Virus record (IMG/VR): IMGVR_UViG_3300037245_000704
Span: 1 to 20,439 of that record
From: a virus
Reading direction: 5' to 3' (one strand)
DNA length: 20,439 bases
Below are positions 12,668 to 20,439 of this stretch, piece after piece. Position numbers and translations under genes: made by a program. The notes under the pieces were generated by a model. The model did not search any database, was not told the DNA's origin, and saw nothing but the letters and a program-made list of their open reading frames with translations. Each line of letters starts with the position of its first letter. Position 1 is the first letter of the stretch.

Positions 12668-15326
12668 AGGTATAAAGAGAGGTATAGATTCTGGAGCTGA
12701 AGGAATGATCATGGAGATTGTTCAATCTTCACAATACACAAAGCCTATACCTAGTTGCGTAAGAGAGTTAGCTTCAAACGCAGTAGATTCACAAAATGAA
12801 AAAGAGAAATATCGTAAAATCTTTAGAGGCGAAGCACGCCCAGAAGATTATTTTATTGAGAGAGATGGGGCGTTATATGCAGACTCCAACTGGGATGCAT
12901 CTTATTACAACAACGCTTACTTATCTGACAAAACTAAAGTAGAATTAGAGTATGTCGAAGGTAATGGTTTGGGTCACTGTGACAAGTTTGTTGTTCGTGA
13001 CCACGGTGTGGGTATTGGGGGGCCTCGCCTTAAAGTTTTGGTTAATGTTGGTGTTAGTACCAAGCGTAATCGTACCGATGCTATTGGTGGCTTTGGTATT
13101 GGATCAAGGTCGCCCTTATCTACTGATGCTGATTATTATAATACTACTTGCGTTTATAATGGTCTAAAGATTAAGCTGAAGACTTTCTCTAACAAAATGG
13201 ATTCTTTGATCGGTAAGTTTAACACTAGCGGAGAGAAGAATATTGAGATAGAAATGCCTGATGGTTCAACCATATATGCTGAGAAAACAGATGAAAAGAA
13301 CTACACTGAAGTTGTTGTTCCTGCTCTAAAAAGAGAGAAGAATGATTACATAAATGCTGTGAAAGAGCAGCTAATGTTCTTTGACAACATAGACTTCAAT
13401 ATTATAGACGAATACGGTTCTTCAAGTCAAGTACGTTTTCAAGCAACTATAGAGTATGAGTCAGATGATATCTTGATCGCTAAAAACATGCCTTTTCAGT
13501 ATCCTTTTGTTGTTATAACAAACGGTACGTCAAAGATATGTTATGGAATTATAGATTTTGATGTCTTAGGAATAGAGAGGAAAAGAGGTCCAGTTGGTAT
13601 TAAAACAAACATCAGACAAGTAAAAATAGAAAATGGTGTTGAGACTGTTATCAAGTCAGGTGTAGATGTAATTCCTTCAAGAGAAGCGCTTCGTTGGAAT
13701 CAAAACACAAAGAATCATATCTTTGAAAAGTTTGAAGCTGCACAGTTAGAAGCTTCTAAAATGGTGGAGAAAGAACTGGTGTCAGATAACTACTTTGATT
13801 GGGTTCATTCGTGCTCAAGTGTGTTCTATAATAATGGGAATAGTGTACTTAATTCACTATATTGTATTATAGATAAGAGTAAGATTATGACAACTTATGA
13901 GTTCGATAACGGACTAAAAGCTAGATACATATCTCCTTATGCAAACCTAGGAATTTTCTTCAATACTAGACAAGTAGGAACTACTTGGAAGAAAGGAAAA
14001 CAGCAAATAGTACGTACTAAAGAAACAATGAGTGGAACAACTCTTTACTATGGTGAAGAAGGTGTTAGATGTCTTGGAACTAAGGATGAGTACATTATTG
14101 ATTTAAAAGGTCAGTTCAATATGATGACAATGAAGGATGAGCTTAGTGGCAAGGCTACATCTGACATAAATAGTGCTCTTTTTGGAAACAAAGTAAAAGA
14201 CTCTAGACTTATCGAAGAAGTTAAGGAAGAGATCTATGATTTAGTTCGTGAGAAAGGAGAAAACTATGAAGAAGTAGAAATAGACGAAAACTGGTCTTCT
14301 TCTATATATACTCATGTTGATGAAGGTAGTGATGGACAAGAAGTTGTGCAGCATGTACTGACTCCTGCAGAAAAACGTAAGTTAAACCAAGAGGTTTCTA
14401 TTGGTTACTTAGCTAAAAAAGCTAACCTACCAGACAGTAACTACTCTAATCATAATGTCTTTGTTAGGAATTCAATGGATGTAAAAGTTGGTGCTTTAAA
14501 AAACATGGATCCTAAAACTTATTGGTATGCTACTAATGATGACAAAGACAAACTTCAGTTAACCGCTTTGTTAATGTCTCAAATAGACTATAGATCTCCT
14601 GCTATACTTTTACAAGAATGTAGAGGAATAAACTTCTATATAGTTACTAAGAAACTTGCTAAACATTTTGACGAATCAAGGCACATAAATAAGTTCTTTT
14701 GTAACGTAGAAGAAAGACAAGATGGTAAAATAGAACTTAGCTGGAGTCCTTTATTAACAAATTGGTACACTAGAAAGAAGTTGTTTCCTATTGTTGAACA
14801 CAGAGAAGCTTACTGGGTTCGTGCTCACTACTGGAGTGATAAATTGTCAAAACACATAGAAGTATTTGATAATGATATGCGTGAAAGACAGATTATTCTA
14901 CAAAAAATAGTTGATTCTTTTAACTTGCCTTATAATTATGTCCAAGATAGTGTTTACGTACCTGATCGCTTATTTAAGTACATGGAAGACGTATCTAATC
15001 AAGAGAACCTTGAAAAGTACTCTCTTCATGACAAAAAGATAGATGTTTTTCCGTCTTTAGGAAATGAAAACTTGACTGAAATGTCTAAAAAGTTTTCAGA
15101 ATACATGGACTTAATGCATCCTTTCTTATCAGAATCAGGCGCAAACAAGCCGAATAGTTTTCACTCATCTTCAGAAAAAAGAAAAGAAGGTTTACAAGAT
15201 GCTGCTTTATTTATAGAAGCTAAAGCGGCGCAAGAAAAGTATAGATATCCTGATTCGTCAGATATAGACACATTTAAAGAAGAGGACGAGTCTCTTAGGG
15301 AAAAACTCGATAACAATAACAAATAA
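12624..15326 (+). CDS. rIIA: RIIA-like GHKL ATPase, 900 aa
   Basis: This is a large protein related to T4 RIIA, a membrane-associated protein of the GHKL ATPase fold that lets phage grow in hosts carrying certain exclusion systems. Visible GHKL motifs: RELASNAVDS at 47-56 (E48, N52, the N box), VRDHGVGIGG at 123-132 (D125, G127, G1 box), and AIGGFGIGSRSPL at 152-164 (G2 box). It is longer than T4 RIIA (725 aa). The extra length lies in the C-terminal half, which I cannot assign. The start ATG 12624 keeps the N-terminal stretch SVSVGKGIKRGIDSG before the N box, so the 44-nt overlap with the upstream gene is accepted. An RIIB-like gene follows 14 nt later, the classical pair. Bases 12950-13150 are markedly G/T rich. 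Confidence 0.9.
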   Translation: MSIQAVESQSVSVGKGIKRGIDSGAEGMIMEIVQSSQYTKPIPSCVRELASNAVDSQNEKEKYRKIFRGEARPEDYFIERDGALYADSNWDASYYNNAYLSDKTKVELEYVEGNGLGHCDKFVVRDHGVGIGGPRLKVLVNVGVSTKRNRTDAIGGFGIGSRSPLSTDADYYNTTCVYNGLKIKLKTFSNKMDSLIGKFNTSGEKNIEIEMPDGSTIYAEKTDEKNYTEVVVPALKREKNDYINAVKEQLMFFDNIDFNIIDEYGSSSQVRFQATIEYESDDILIAKNMPFQYPFVVITNGTSKICYGIIDFDVLGIERKRGPVGIKTNIRQVKIENGVETVIKSGVDVIPSREALRWNQNTKNHIFEKFEAAQLEASKMVEKELVSDNYFDWVHSCSSVFYNNGNSVLNSLYCIIDKSKIMTTYEFDNGLKARYISPYANLGIFFNTRQVGTTWKKGKQQIVRTKETMSGTTLYYGEEGVRCLGTKDEYIIDLKGQFNMMTMKDELSGKATSDINSALFGNKVKDSRLIEEVKEEIYDLVREKGENYEEVEIDENWSSSIYTHVDEGSDGQEVVQHVLTPAEKRKLNQEVSIGYLAKKANLPDSNYSNHNVFVRNSMDVKVGALKNMDPKTYWYATNDDKDKLQLTALLMSQIDYRSPAILLQECRGINFYIVTKKLAKHFDESRHINKFFCNVEERQDGKIELSWSPLLTNWYTRKKLFPIVEHREAYWVRAHYWSDKLSKHIEVFDNDMRERQIILQKIVDSFNLPYNYVQDSVYVPDRLFKYMEDVSNQENLEKYSLHDKKIDVFPSLGNENLTEMSKKFSEYMDLMHPFLSESGANKPNSFHSSSEKRKEGLQDAALFIEAKAAQEKYRYPDSSDIDTFKEEDESLREKLDNNNK

Positions 15327-15343
15327 AAAAGGTAGTATTTATG
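15325..15343 (+). promoter_or_regulatory. A-tract plus GTAGTAT element before rIIB
   Basis: An A6 run, GGTAGTAT and TTATG (the last bases being the start codon) lie in the 14-nt gap between rIIA and rIIB. The same word with one spacing change occurs at 9741-9759, upstream of another gene. It could be a phage promoter or, because the ATG is so close, an A-rich translation initiation region of the kind used in Bacteroidota. Confidence 0.3.
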
Positions 15344-16486
15344 ATTACAGTAAACAGAACAAAAGACTCAATAAACGTATTTTGTCAAGGTAAAGATTAT
15401 GTTGTTCCTTTTAGTGAGGAAAACTTAAAGGCTTTAAACAAGATTTCTGACAAATCTGAAGAAGTTGAATCAATAGAAGATTTACATACTTTGATTGAAG
15501 AAGTAGTTTTTATGGTTCAAAACACATCTTCTAAGTTCTTGCAAGAAGAATGTGGTCTTTACAAGGATCCAAAAACAGGTTATTACCACGTAACAAACTC
15601 TAAAGGGTCAATTATCAAGACTCCTATTATGCCTAAGTTGGCAAACAGAATTGTTGAAAGTCACGGAAAAGGTGAATCAACTGATTACTTGGTAAAGTTT
15701 TTCTTAAGATTTGCTAGAAACCCTAAGTTTAGCTCTTCTTCTTTTAGAAGTTATGTTGACAACTACATGGCAATGACTTATGTAAGACCTGACGTTGTTA
15801 AAGAGTTATTAGAAGAAGGATACAATGAGTCTATTGCTAGAGAAAGAGCAACAGTAAATCAAGTAAAAATCACTAAAGAAGGACTTGTTAATTGTTACAA
15901 GGTTTCTAGAGAGGTTGATTGGAAGTTTGTAGCTTCAGAAGATGGTGAATCTGTTGAAAGAAAAAGCTTATATGGTAAAAGTTTTGACCCTTTAACCGGA
16001 AAAGTTACCGGAGATGAAAGAGACTCTATTGCTATCGAATCTAGAACTTTTTACCCTGCAATAATGGGAGTAGAAGGAGGAGATCCGTTTTATTGTGAAG
16101 GAGGTCAAGGACCGGGTACTTTAGGCCACATCATTAAAGTAGGATCTAATCACAGGTTAGATTCATGGTCGCAAGTAGACTGTAGAGATGGTAGATCTTG
16201 TGTTAAAGGTCTTCACGTTGGAGGTCTTGATTACATCGCTTATATCACTGGTGACATTCATAATGTATTCGTTGACCCTATGTACATAGGAGCGATTGCT
16301 GATGATGAAACTGGAGCAATGAGAGTAAAAGAATACTTTGTTCATTCTTCTTTCGTAGGAGTTACGTCTGGAATGTATCACTCATCTATTTACGCAGCTA
16401 AGAGCGATAAAGAATGGGAGTCAATGAAAGATGAATTAGTTAACGCTAAGAAGCAAGAGGTTAAGGATATCAAAGAGATAGACTAA
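15341..16486 (+). CDS. rIIB: RIIB-like protein, 381 aa
   Basis: This is the partner of RIIA. In T4 the pair protects against superinfection and lambda-Rex-type exclusion; the molecular role is still unclear. Family-like features are the central DPKTGYYHVTNSKGSIIKTP region, the segment with YLVKFFLRFARNP, and the conserved C-terminal DCRDGRSCVKGLHVGGLDYI followed by FVDPMYIGAI. No signal peptide or membrane span is seen. It follows rIIA directly and ends 8 nt before a strong intrinsic terminator, so rIIA-rIIB close a transcription unit. T4 RIIB is 312 aa; this one is somewhat longer. Confidence 0.85.
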   Translation: MITVNRTKDSINVFCQGKDYVVPFSEENLKALNKISDKSEEVESIEDLHTLIEEVVFMVQNTSSKFLQEECGLYKDPKTGYYHVTNSKGSIIKTPIMPKLANRIVESHGKGESTDYLVKFFLRFARNPKFSSSSFRSYVDNYMAMTYVRPDVVKELLEEGYNESIARERATVNQVKITKEGLVNCYKVSREVDWKFVASEDGESVERKSLYGKSFDPLTGKVTGDERDSIAIESRTFYPAIMGVEGGDPFYCEGGQGPGTLGHIIKVGSNHRLDSWSQVDCRDGRSCVKGLHVGGLDYIAYITGDIHNVFVDPMYIGAIADDETGAMRVKEYFVHSSFVGVTSGMYHSSIYAAKSDKEWESMKDELVNAKKQEVKDIKEID

Positions 16487-16493
16487 CAATAAT

Positions 16494-16522
16494 CGGGGAG
16501 GATTTATTCCTCCCTGTTTTTT
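16494..16522 (+). terminator. Strong intrinsic terminator after rIIB
   Basis: CGGGGAGG (16494-16501) pairs with CCTCCCTG (16509-16516) over 8 positions, with one G-T, around an ATTTATT loop. TTTTTT follows at 16517-16522. This is the classic rho-independent form. The T run ends at the base before the ATG of the rusA-like gene, leaving no normal leader for that gene. Confidence 0.9.
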
Positions 16523-17191
16523 ATGCACTCATATAAAGTAGAAATACCAGAGTATATTCGAGAAGTACAAGTATCGAAATCTCGTATGAAAAAATACTAT
16601 GAGTTTGCTAAAAAACACCCAAAAGCAGAAATATATAAAGACAGAAAAAAATACGATTGGAAAAAAGTAAAGGGGTTTGGAGAACGAAAGTTCTTAGTAG
16701 ATTTAAAAACAGGAGAAAGAGTTGTTGCTAACCCAAGGGCGGCAGGCACAGCTAAGTATGAAGTTATTAATGGTCAGAAGATATACAGCGGAATGGTTCA
16801 TCCAACTATGAGAGCTAGAATATTCTCTACATTGAAAGACTTTCTAAAGCCTTTTATGCAAAAGCTACCAAAGATCGATGCGCCGGTAAAGATACGTTGT
16901 GAGATTCATGATACTATTCGTGAAGCAAAATCAAAATCTTTATGGGACCTAGATAATAGAGGTTGGCCATACATAAAAGCTTTTCAAGATTTATTGGTAG
17001 ACCTCGAGGTTATTCATGACGACAATGTCTTGTTTATAACTGGATCAGGAGGTATTGAGTTTAATCCAGTATCTTCTAATGAAGAAAGAAAGCTGGTTTT
17101 TATTATTGAAAAAGAAACAGATAAAGCTGTTATCGCTAAATTAAACAAGGTAAAAGATGAAATGTCACGATTATCTAAAAGGAGTAAATAA
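16523..17191 (+). CDS. rusA: RusA-family Holliday junction resolvase-like, 222 aa
   Basis: RusA dimers cut four-way DNA junctions in recombination and concatemer processing. The C-terminal half carries the family signature: WDLDNRGWPYIKAFQDLLVD at 141-160, with D142 and D144 as the metal-binding pair and D156 as a further acidic residue, then VIHDDNV at 163-169. RusA itself is about 120 aa. The roughly 100 extra N-terminal residues are highly basic (MKKYYEFAKKHPKAEIYKDR) and may add DNA binding. The ATG directly follows the terminator T run; a Met at residue 22 is an alternative start. The end overlaps the MazG-like gene by 35 nt. Confidence 0.8.
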   Translation: MHSYKVEIPEYIREVQVSKSRMKKYYEFAKKHPKAEIYKDRKKYDWKKVKGFGERKFLVDLKTGERVVANPRAAGTAKYEVINGQKIYSGMVHPTMRARIFSTLKDFLKPFMQKLPKIDAPVKIRCEIHDTIREAKSKSLWDLDNRGWPYIKAFQDLLVDLEVIHDDNVLFITGSGGIEFNPVSSNEERKLVFIIEKETDKAVIAKLNKVKDEMSRLSKRSK

Positions 17192-17954
17192 TACGTTTAA
17201 ACATGACGACATGGCAAAAGAAGTTCTTCACTGTACTATGGCTATCCCTGAAGAACTAGGGGAGATCATGGGTTGGTTGAAGAAGCATTATGCTTATGGT
17301 AAGAGCAAAGATGAACGTTGGAAACTAGAAGTAACTCTCGAGCTAGGAGATTTGCTTTATTACACAACTAAACTAGCAGAGTTATCTAACAACTTAGAGA
17401 TAGTAGAAGGTTTTTTCGAAGAAAACGTAGACGTAGAAGTCGGTAAACTTTCTCATGAAGTTATATACACTGCAAGAATGATGAGGGAAACATCATCTTT
17501 AGTTGAATGTTCTTCATTGTCTGATGAAGTAAAGACAAGTCTAATGAATATCATGTATTTTATCATGGTGTTCGCGCACTCTAACAAAATCGAACTTGAA
17601 GACATTATTGTTGAAAACCTTAGAAAGCTTGAGGTTAGACATGGTAATAGCTTTAATATCGACTCTATACTTGAAGAAGGAAGAGACAGAGAAGCAGAAG
17701 CAAATGCTGGCACCGTAATGGTTAATGATGACCCTATAGAAGATTTCGTCATAACTAAAGAAATGAGCATGAAGATTAGGGCTCTAAGAAGAGAAAAAGG
17801 ATTAAAGCAATATGAGGTGGCTTTAATGTGTGGGATATCTCCTACAACTATTTCTCAAATAGAAACAGGCTCTATCACTCAGTCTGAGCAGTTTAGTTTT
17901 GTTTTGGGTATAGCTAAAGCATTAGATGTAGATGTAAAACAAATAATCAGCTAA
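17157..17954 (+). CDS. MazG-like NTP pyrophosphohydrolase fused to XRE helix-turn-helix, 265 aa
   Basis: The N-terminal part resembles the all-alpha NTP pyrophosphatase family (MazG/dUTPase-like), which hydrolyses nucleoside triphosphates to monophosphates. EELGE (E33, E36) and LELGDLLYY (E62, D65) give the ExxE...ExxD metal site. A second helical unit (80-170) ends with the family-like VENLRKLEVRHGNSFN. Residues about 205-265 form an XRE-type DNA-binding domain (IRALRREKGLKQYEVALMCG, then SPTTISQIETGS). The fusion suggests a nucleotide-sensing regulator or an enzyme tethered to DNA; this is inference. ATG 17157 is chosen because MKCHDYLKGVNNTF matches the usual MazG-like opening helix, even though it overlaps the previous gene by 35 nt. 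Confidence 0.8.
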   Translation: MKCHDYLKGVNNTFKHDDMAKEVLHCTMAIPEELGEIMGWLKKHYAYGKSKDERWKLEVTLELGDLLYYTTKLAELSNNLEIVEGFFEENVDVEVGKLSHEVIYTARMMRETSSLVECSSLSDEVKTSLMNIMYFIMVFAHSNKIELEDIIVENLRKLEVRHGNSFNIDSILEEGRDREAEANAGTVMVNDDPIEDFVITKEMSMKIRALRREKGLKQYEVALMCGISPTTISQIETGSITQSEQFSFVLGIAKALDVDVKQIIS

Positions 17955-17955
17955 C

Positions 17956-18918
17956 ATGAGAATAAACACTAGAAAAGAATACTTTGAGTATGATGCGTTA
18001 TCGTATAGTATGCTCAAAGCATTTGACAAAGATCCTTCTTCAGTTTTGAAAGAAAACAATATATCAGGAGCAGCTATAGATTATGGTTCTGCAGTTGATG
18101 TACTCATGTTTGATGGAGAAGAAGAGTATCATAAACAGTTTTCTGTAATATCAGCTACAAAGCCATCTGATACAGGTTTAAAGCTTGTAGATTATATGCT
18201 TAGCAAAGACTCTGTAACTAGAGAAACAGCAAAGCAAGGTATTATTGATCTAGGTTTATGGAAGAACATGAAGATAGAAACTTCTGTCAAAAAGTATATC
18301 ACTGAAGAATTCATGACTTATGCTGGTGAAGTTTACGGCTCAGAAGGCAAGACAGTTCTTGATGTCGAAACCAATCAAAGAGTTGGTGAGGCTGTATATC
18401 ACCTTTGCAATAATCCCTATTGTGCACCATATTTTATTAATACTGATGAAATAGAAGTGCTTACTCAGTTTGCTTGGGTGTTTGAACATCAAGGACAAAA
18501 GTTTAAGTGCATGCTTGATGCTTTAGTTATTAATAAGAAAGACAAGACTATCACTCCTGTCGATTTAAAGACTACATCTGGTAGTTATTCTGATTTCAAG
18601 TTTAATGCTCTTAAATATCGTTACGACTTACAAGCTCAGCTTTACAGTTTAGGTGTTTTTGACTTTATACAAAAAAGCGATGCTTTCGGGTCTTATACTC
18701 TTAAGAACTTTATGTTTGTTGTTTCAGCTAAAGGAGCAGTTGAAACTCCTCATGTTTATATGATGGATCCTGAAATGTTTTTAACAAAAATCAATCAAAA
18801 GTCATCTGTCAAGTACAATGATTTGCTAGATATTGTTAAAAAGTTTAACGAGCACTCTAGTCGTCAAGACTTCGTTAACGATATAGAGATGCAAAAGCAT
18901 GGCTATATAACACTATGA
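17956..18918 (+). CDS. PD-(D/E)XK exonuclease (RecE/Cas4-like), 320 aa
   Basis: This is a nuclease of the exodeoxyribonuclease VIII/PDDEXK_12 type, which resects dsDNA for strand annealing. The N-terminus SYSMLKAFDKDPSS followed by IDYGSAVDVLMF is typical of this family. The active site is KCMLDALVI with D188, VDLKTTS with D203 and K205, and the downstream DLQAQLYSLGV (Q226, Q228, Y230), which is the Q..xY motif. No helicase domain is attached. It starts 1 nt after the MazG-like stop and overlaps the next gene in ATGA. Together with the Sak4-like ATPase and SSB-like protein upstream it could form a Red-like annealing set. Confidence 0.85.
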   Translation: MRINTRKEYFEYDALSYSMLKAFDKDPSSVLKENNISGAAIDYGSAVDVLMFDGEEEYHKQFSVISATKPSDTGLKLVDYMLSKDSVTRETAKQGIIDLGLWKNMKIETSVKKYITEEFMTYAGEVYGSEGKTVLDVETNQRVGEAVYHLCNNPYCAPYFINTDEIEVLTQFAWVFEHQGQKFKCMLDALVINKKDKTITPVDLKTTSGSYSDFKFNALKYRYDLQAQLYSLGVFDFIQKSDAFGSYTLKNFMFVVSAKGAVETPHVYMMDPEMFLTKINQKSSVKYNDLLDIVKKFNEHSSRQDFVNDIEMQKHGYITL

Positions 18919-19208
18919 GACAGGTAGATGAAGATACTCGTAATGCTTGGAGATTTGGTTACGAGATTTATATATCTTCTAACACTAAGACTAAGAAGAG
19001 GGGTAACACCCTCTTTCTTTATCTTCACGATAATCTTATAGCTAGAAAAACTGATGGTGTAGTAGAGATTAACGACTGTGGTTGGGGTACATCTGTTACT
19101 GCTAGAAGGCTATCAGCCATAACTGGAGAGAAGGTCTCATTCAGTAAAAAAGAAGACTTCTGTTTCTTCAGAGGTCAACCTATTGATAAAAAATGGATAA
19201 AAGTATAA
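18915..19208 (+). CDS. Hypothetical protein, 97 aa
   Basis: I do not recognise a named family. It is a small beta-rich protein with RFGYEIYISSNTKTKKRGNT, LFLYLHDNLIARKTDG and NDCGWGTSVTARRLSAITG, probably an antiparallel sheet followed by a helix. There is no catalytic signature, and its two cysteines are far apart. ATG 18915 overlaps the exonuclease stop (ATGA), and its end overlaps the radical-SAM gene by 16 nt, so it is translated in the same operon. Confidence 0.75.
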   Translation: MRQVDEDTRNAWRFGYEIYISSNTKTKKRGNTLFLYLHDNLIARKTDGVVEINDCGWGTSVTARRLSAITGEKVSFSKKEDFCFFRGQPIDKKWIKV

Positions 19209-20059
19209 AGAAAGTGACTAGGAAGTCTATCGACATCAGAGAATCTGGTCGTAGTACAGACTTTATAAGTCCATCCTTTGGTTTTGGTTGCTTACTAAAC
19301 TGTTCGTACTGTTATATGAAGCGTCATACTAACGACAACAGTTTAAGTGTAGCAACTAATACCAACTATATCCTCACCGCTATCAACAACCATGCTATGT
19401 GGCTAGGTCCAAAAGTTTCGAATCAGACTGATAAAGACTACTGGACTTACGACATAGCTTGTAACGAAGACTTTGCTCTGCATGCTAAATATCATCAGTG
19501 GAACCATATATTCAACTTTTTCAAGAATCATCAATCTATAAAGGCTAGCTTAGCTACCAAGATTGTTCCTGAAAAATTCCTTGAGTTTAACCCTGAAGGT
19601 AAGGTTAGAATACGGTTCAGTCTCATGCCGCAATCTATGAGCTCTATTGTTGAGCCTAACACTCCTCTCATTATTGACAGGATAAAGGCCATCGATAGAT
19701 TTATAGAAGCTGGTTATGATGTTCATATCAACTACTCGCCTGTCATAGTGACAGAAAACTGGTTAGATGAATATGAAAACTTATTTAGGTTAGTTGATAA
19801 TCATGTAAAAAACAAGAATAGCGTACTAAGTGAAGTCATATTTTTGACTCATAACGCCAAAAAACATGATCATAACTTAAAATCTAAAACACCAGGTGAG
19901 CACTTGTTGTGGAACCCTGACATACAAGAAGCTAAGACTTCTCAGTATGGAGGACACAACATAAGATATAAGCATGAGTTGAAAGCTGAGTATATCAAAA
20001 AGTTTAAATATTTACACAACCTTATAGTCCCTTGGAACAGAATAAGGTACATCTTTTGA
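19193..20059 (+). CDS. Radical SAM protein, spore photoproduct lyase-like, 288 aa
   Basis: This iron-sulphur enzyme uses S-adenosylmethionine to make a radical. The CxxxCxxC motif is GCLLNCSYCY at 32-41 (C33, C37, C40). The order of later segments (LATKIVPEKFLEF, VRIRFSLMPQSMSSIVEP, AGYDVHINYSPVIV) resembles spore photoproduct lyase, which reverts thymine dimers of the spore-photoproduct type. In a phage it may repair UV damage or modify another substrate; the extra cysteine typical of SPL (C141 in Bacillus) cannot be placed with confidence. It overlaps the previous gene by 16 nt and is followed 3 nt later by thyX. Radical SAM membership is firm; the SPL assignment is moderate. Confidence 0.8.
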   Translation: MDKSIKKVTRKSIDIRESGRSTDFISPSFGFGCLLNCSYCYMKRHTNDNSLSVATNTNYILTAINNHAMWLGPKVSNQTDKDYWTYDIACNEDFALHAKYHQWNHIFNFFKNHQSIKASLATKIVPEKFLEFNPEGKVRIRFSLMPQSMSSIVEPNTPLIIDRIKAIDRFIEAGYDVHINYSPVIVTENWLDEYENLFRLVDNHVKNKNSVLSEVIFLTHNAKKHDHNLKSKTPGEHLLWNPDIQEAKTSQYGGHNIRYKHELKAEYIKKFKYLHNLIVPWNRIRYIF

Positions 20060-20062
20060 AAC

Positions 20063-20439
20063 ATGAAAAAGAATATTAATGCAGAGATTATTGCTGATAG
20101 TGTTAACGAGCATGGTAATAGGATTACAACCTATGTCCTTTCTTATCCAAGAATTATCCATGCCGAGTTACTTACACACCGTTTATTCTCACGTAATGCT
20201 GCTAGTAGTCGTGCTATACCTGCGAGCAAAATGATTAAGGATATAGAAGAAGATCCTTTCATTCCTGTAGCGTTCCAAAAAACCCATAGTGGTATGCAAG
20301 GCACTGAGTATTTTGAGAAAGAATCGGAAATAATGGCTCATGTGTGTGATTGGGAACGTAGTCTTAGAGGTGTTTTAGATATGGCTAGAACAATGAACTC
20401 TAACGGAGTAACCAAACAACTAGTAAACCGTATCTTAGA
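20063..20439 (+). CDS. thyX: FAD-dependent thymidylate synthase ThyX (partial, cut by window end)
   Basis: ThyX makes dTMP from dUMP with methylene-tetrahydrofolate and FADH2. The N-terminal 125 residues are present. The ThyX signature RHRxxSxNxxSxR appears as THRLFSRNAASSR at 38-50 (H39, R40, S43, N45, S48, R50), with Thr instead of the first Arg. It is preceded by TYVLSYPRIIHAELL. A following segment (AIPASKMIKDIEEDPFIP) suggests the longer phage/bacterial subgroup. The frame is still open at base 20439, so the C-terminus is missing only because the window ends. It starts 3 nt after the radical-SAM gene with no Shine-Dalgarno. Confidence 0.92.
   Translation, partial: MKKNINAEIIADSVNEHGNRITTYVLSYPRIIHAELLTHRLFSRNAASSRAIPASKMIKDIEEDPFIPVAFQKTHSGMQGTEYFEKESEIMAHVCDWERSLRGVLDMARTMNSNGVTKQLVNRIL

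Noticed and set aside
12952-13167. 71-aa hydrophobic frame inside rIIA
   Set aside because: It results from the G/T-rich patch read in another frame; the GHKL motifs occupy the true frame.
1-20439. Stop-codon reassignment as in some crAss-like phages
   Set aside because: TAA, TAG and TGA all occur at sensible gene ends, with the next start nearby, and frames are not fragmented.
1-20439. CRISPR array, insertion sequence or other mobile element
   Set aside because: I saw no regularly spaced repeats, transposase motifs or terminal inverted repeats; the region is continuous operon-like phage sequence.

Overview
The window looks like the early/nucleotide-metabolism and replication-recombination region of a large AT-rich tailed phage. 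Every credible gene lies on the + strand. Genes are packed with 4-50 nt overlaps, and the content is phage-typical: RIIA/RIIB, a DnaB-type helicase, a CHC2/TOPRIM primase, a Sak4-like ATPase, RusA, ThyX and a tmRNA. Start codons are preceded by A/T-rich sequence with no clear Shine-Dalgarno, as in Bacteroidota. The host is therefore probably a member of that phylum (inference; no host marker is present). All three stop codons act as stops, so I see no recoding.

Layout. 1-3057: an unknown gene, then a three-gene overlapping module: nicotinamide phosphoribosyltransferase-like, HAD phosphatase, PRPP-synthetase-like. The two transferase/synthetase families together match the phage NAD+ reconstitution pathway NARP1 (Namat + Adps) or a classical NAD salvage route. 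3044-5876: a coiled-coil protein and a string of small, partly membrane-embedded unknown proteins. Two of these (27 and 51 aa) are very short but fit exactly between neighbours. A complete tmRNA (4600-4944) and a structured spacer lie among them. 5873-12667: the replication core: SF2 helicase, unknown, DnaB-like helicase, Sak4-like ATPase, an acidic unknown, an SSB-like protein, a primase and an overlapping unknown. 12624-16486: RIIA and RIIB, closed by a strong terminator. 16523-20439: RusA-type resolvase, a MazG-like/XRE fusion, a PD-(D/E)XK exonuclease, a small unknown, a radical-SAM spore-photoproduct-lyase-like protein and a truncated ThyX.

How it fits together. The replication genes supply unwinding, priming, ssDNA binding and recombination. 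RusA, the exonuclease and the Sak4-like protein would process recombination intermediates. MazG-like, ThyX and the photoproduct-lyase-like protein concern nucleotide pools and DNA repair. The NAD module, RIIA/RIIB and possibly the small proteins are candidates for countering host defence.

Most unusual features. The phage tmRNA has a predicted 38-codon tag reading frame that begins ANVEN and ends RLAA, as if a canonical ANDENYALAA-type tag had gained about 29 residues in the middle. The NARP1-like pair encloses a HAD hydrolase in one overlapping operon. The primase gene overlaps the next frame by 200 nt or more, with an A6 run inside the overlap.
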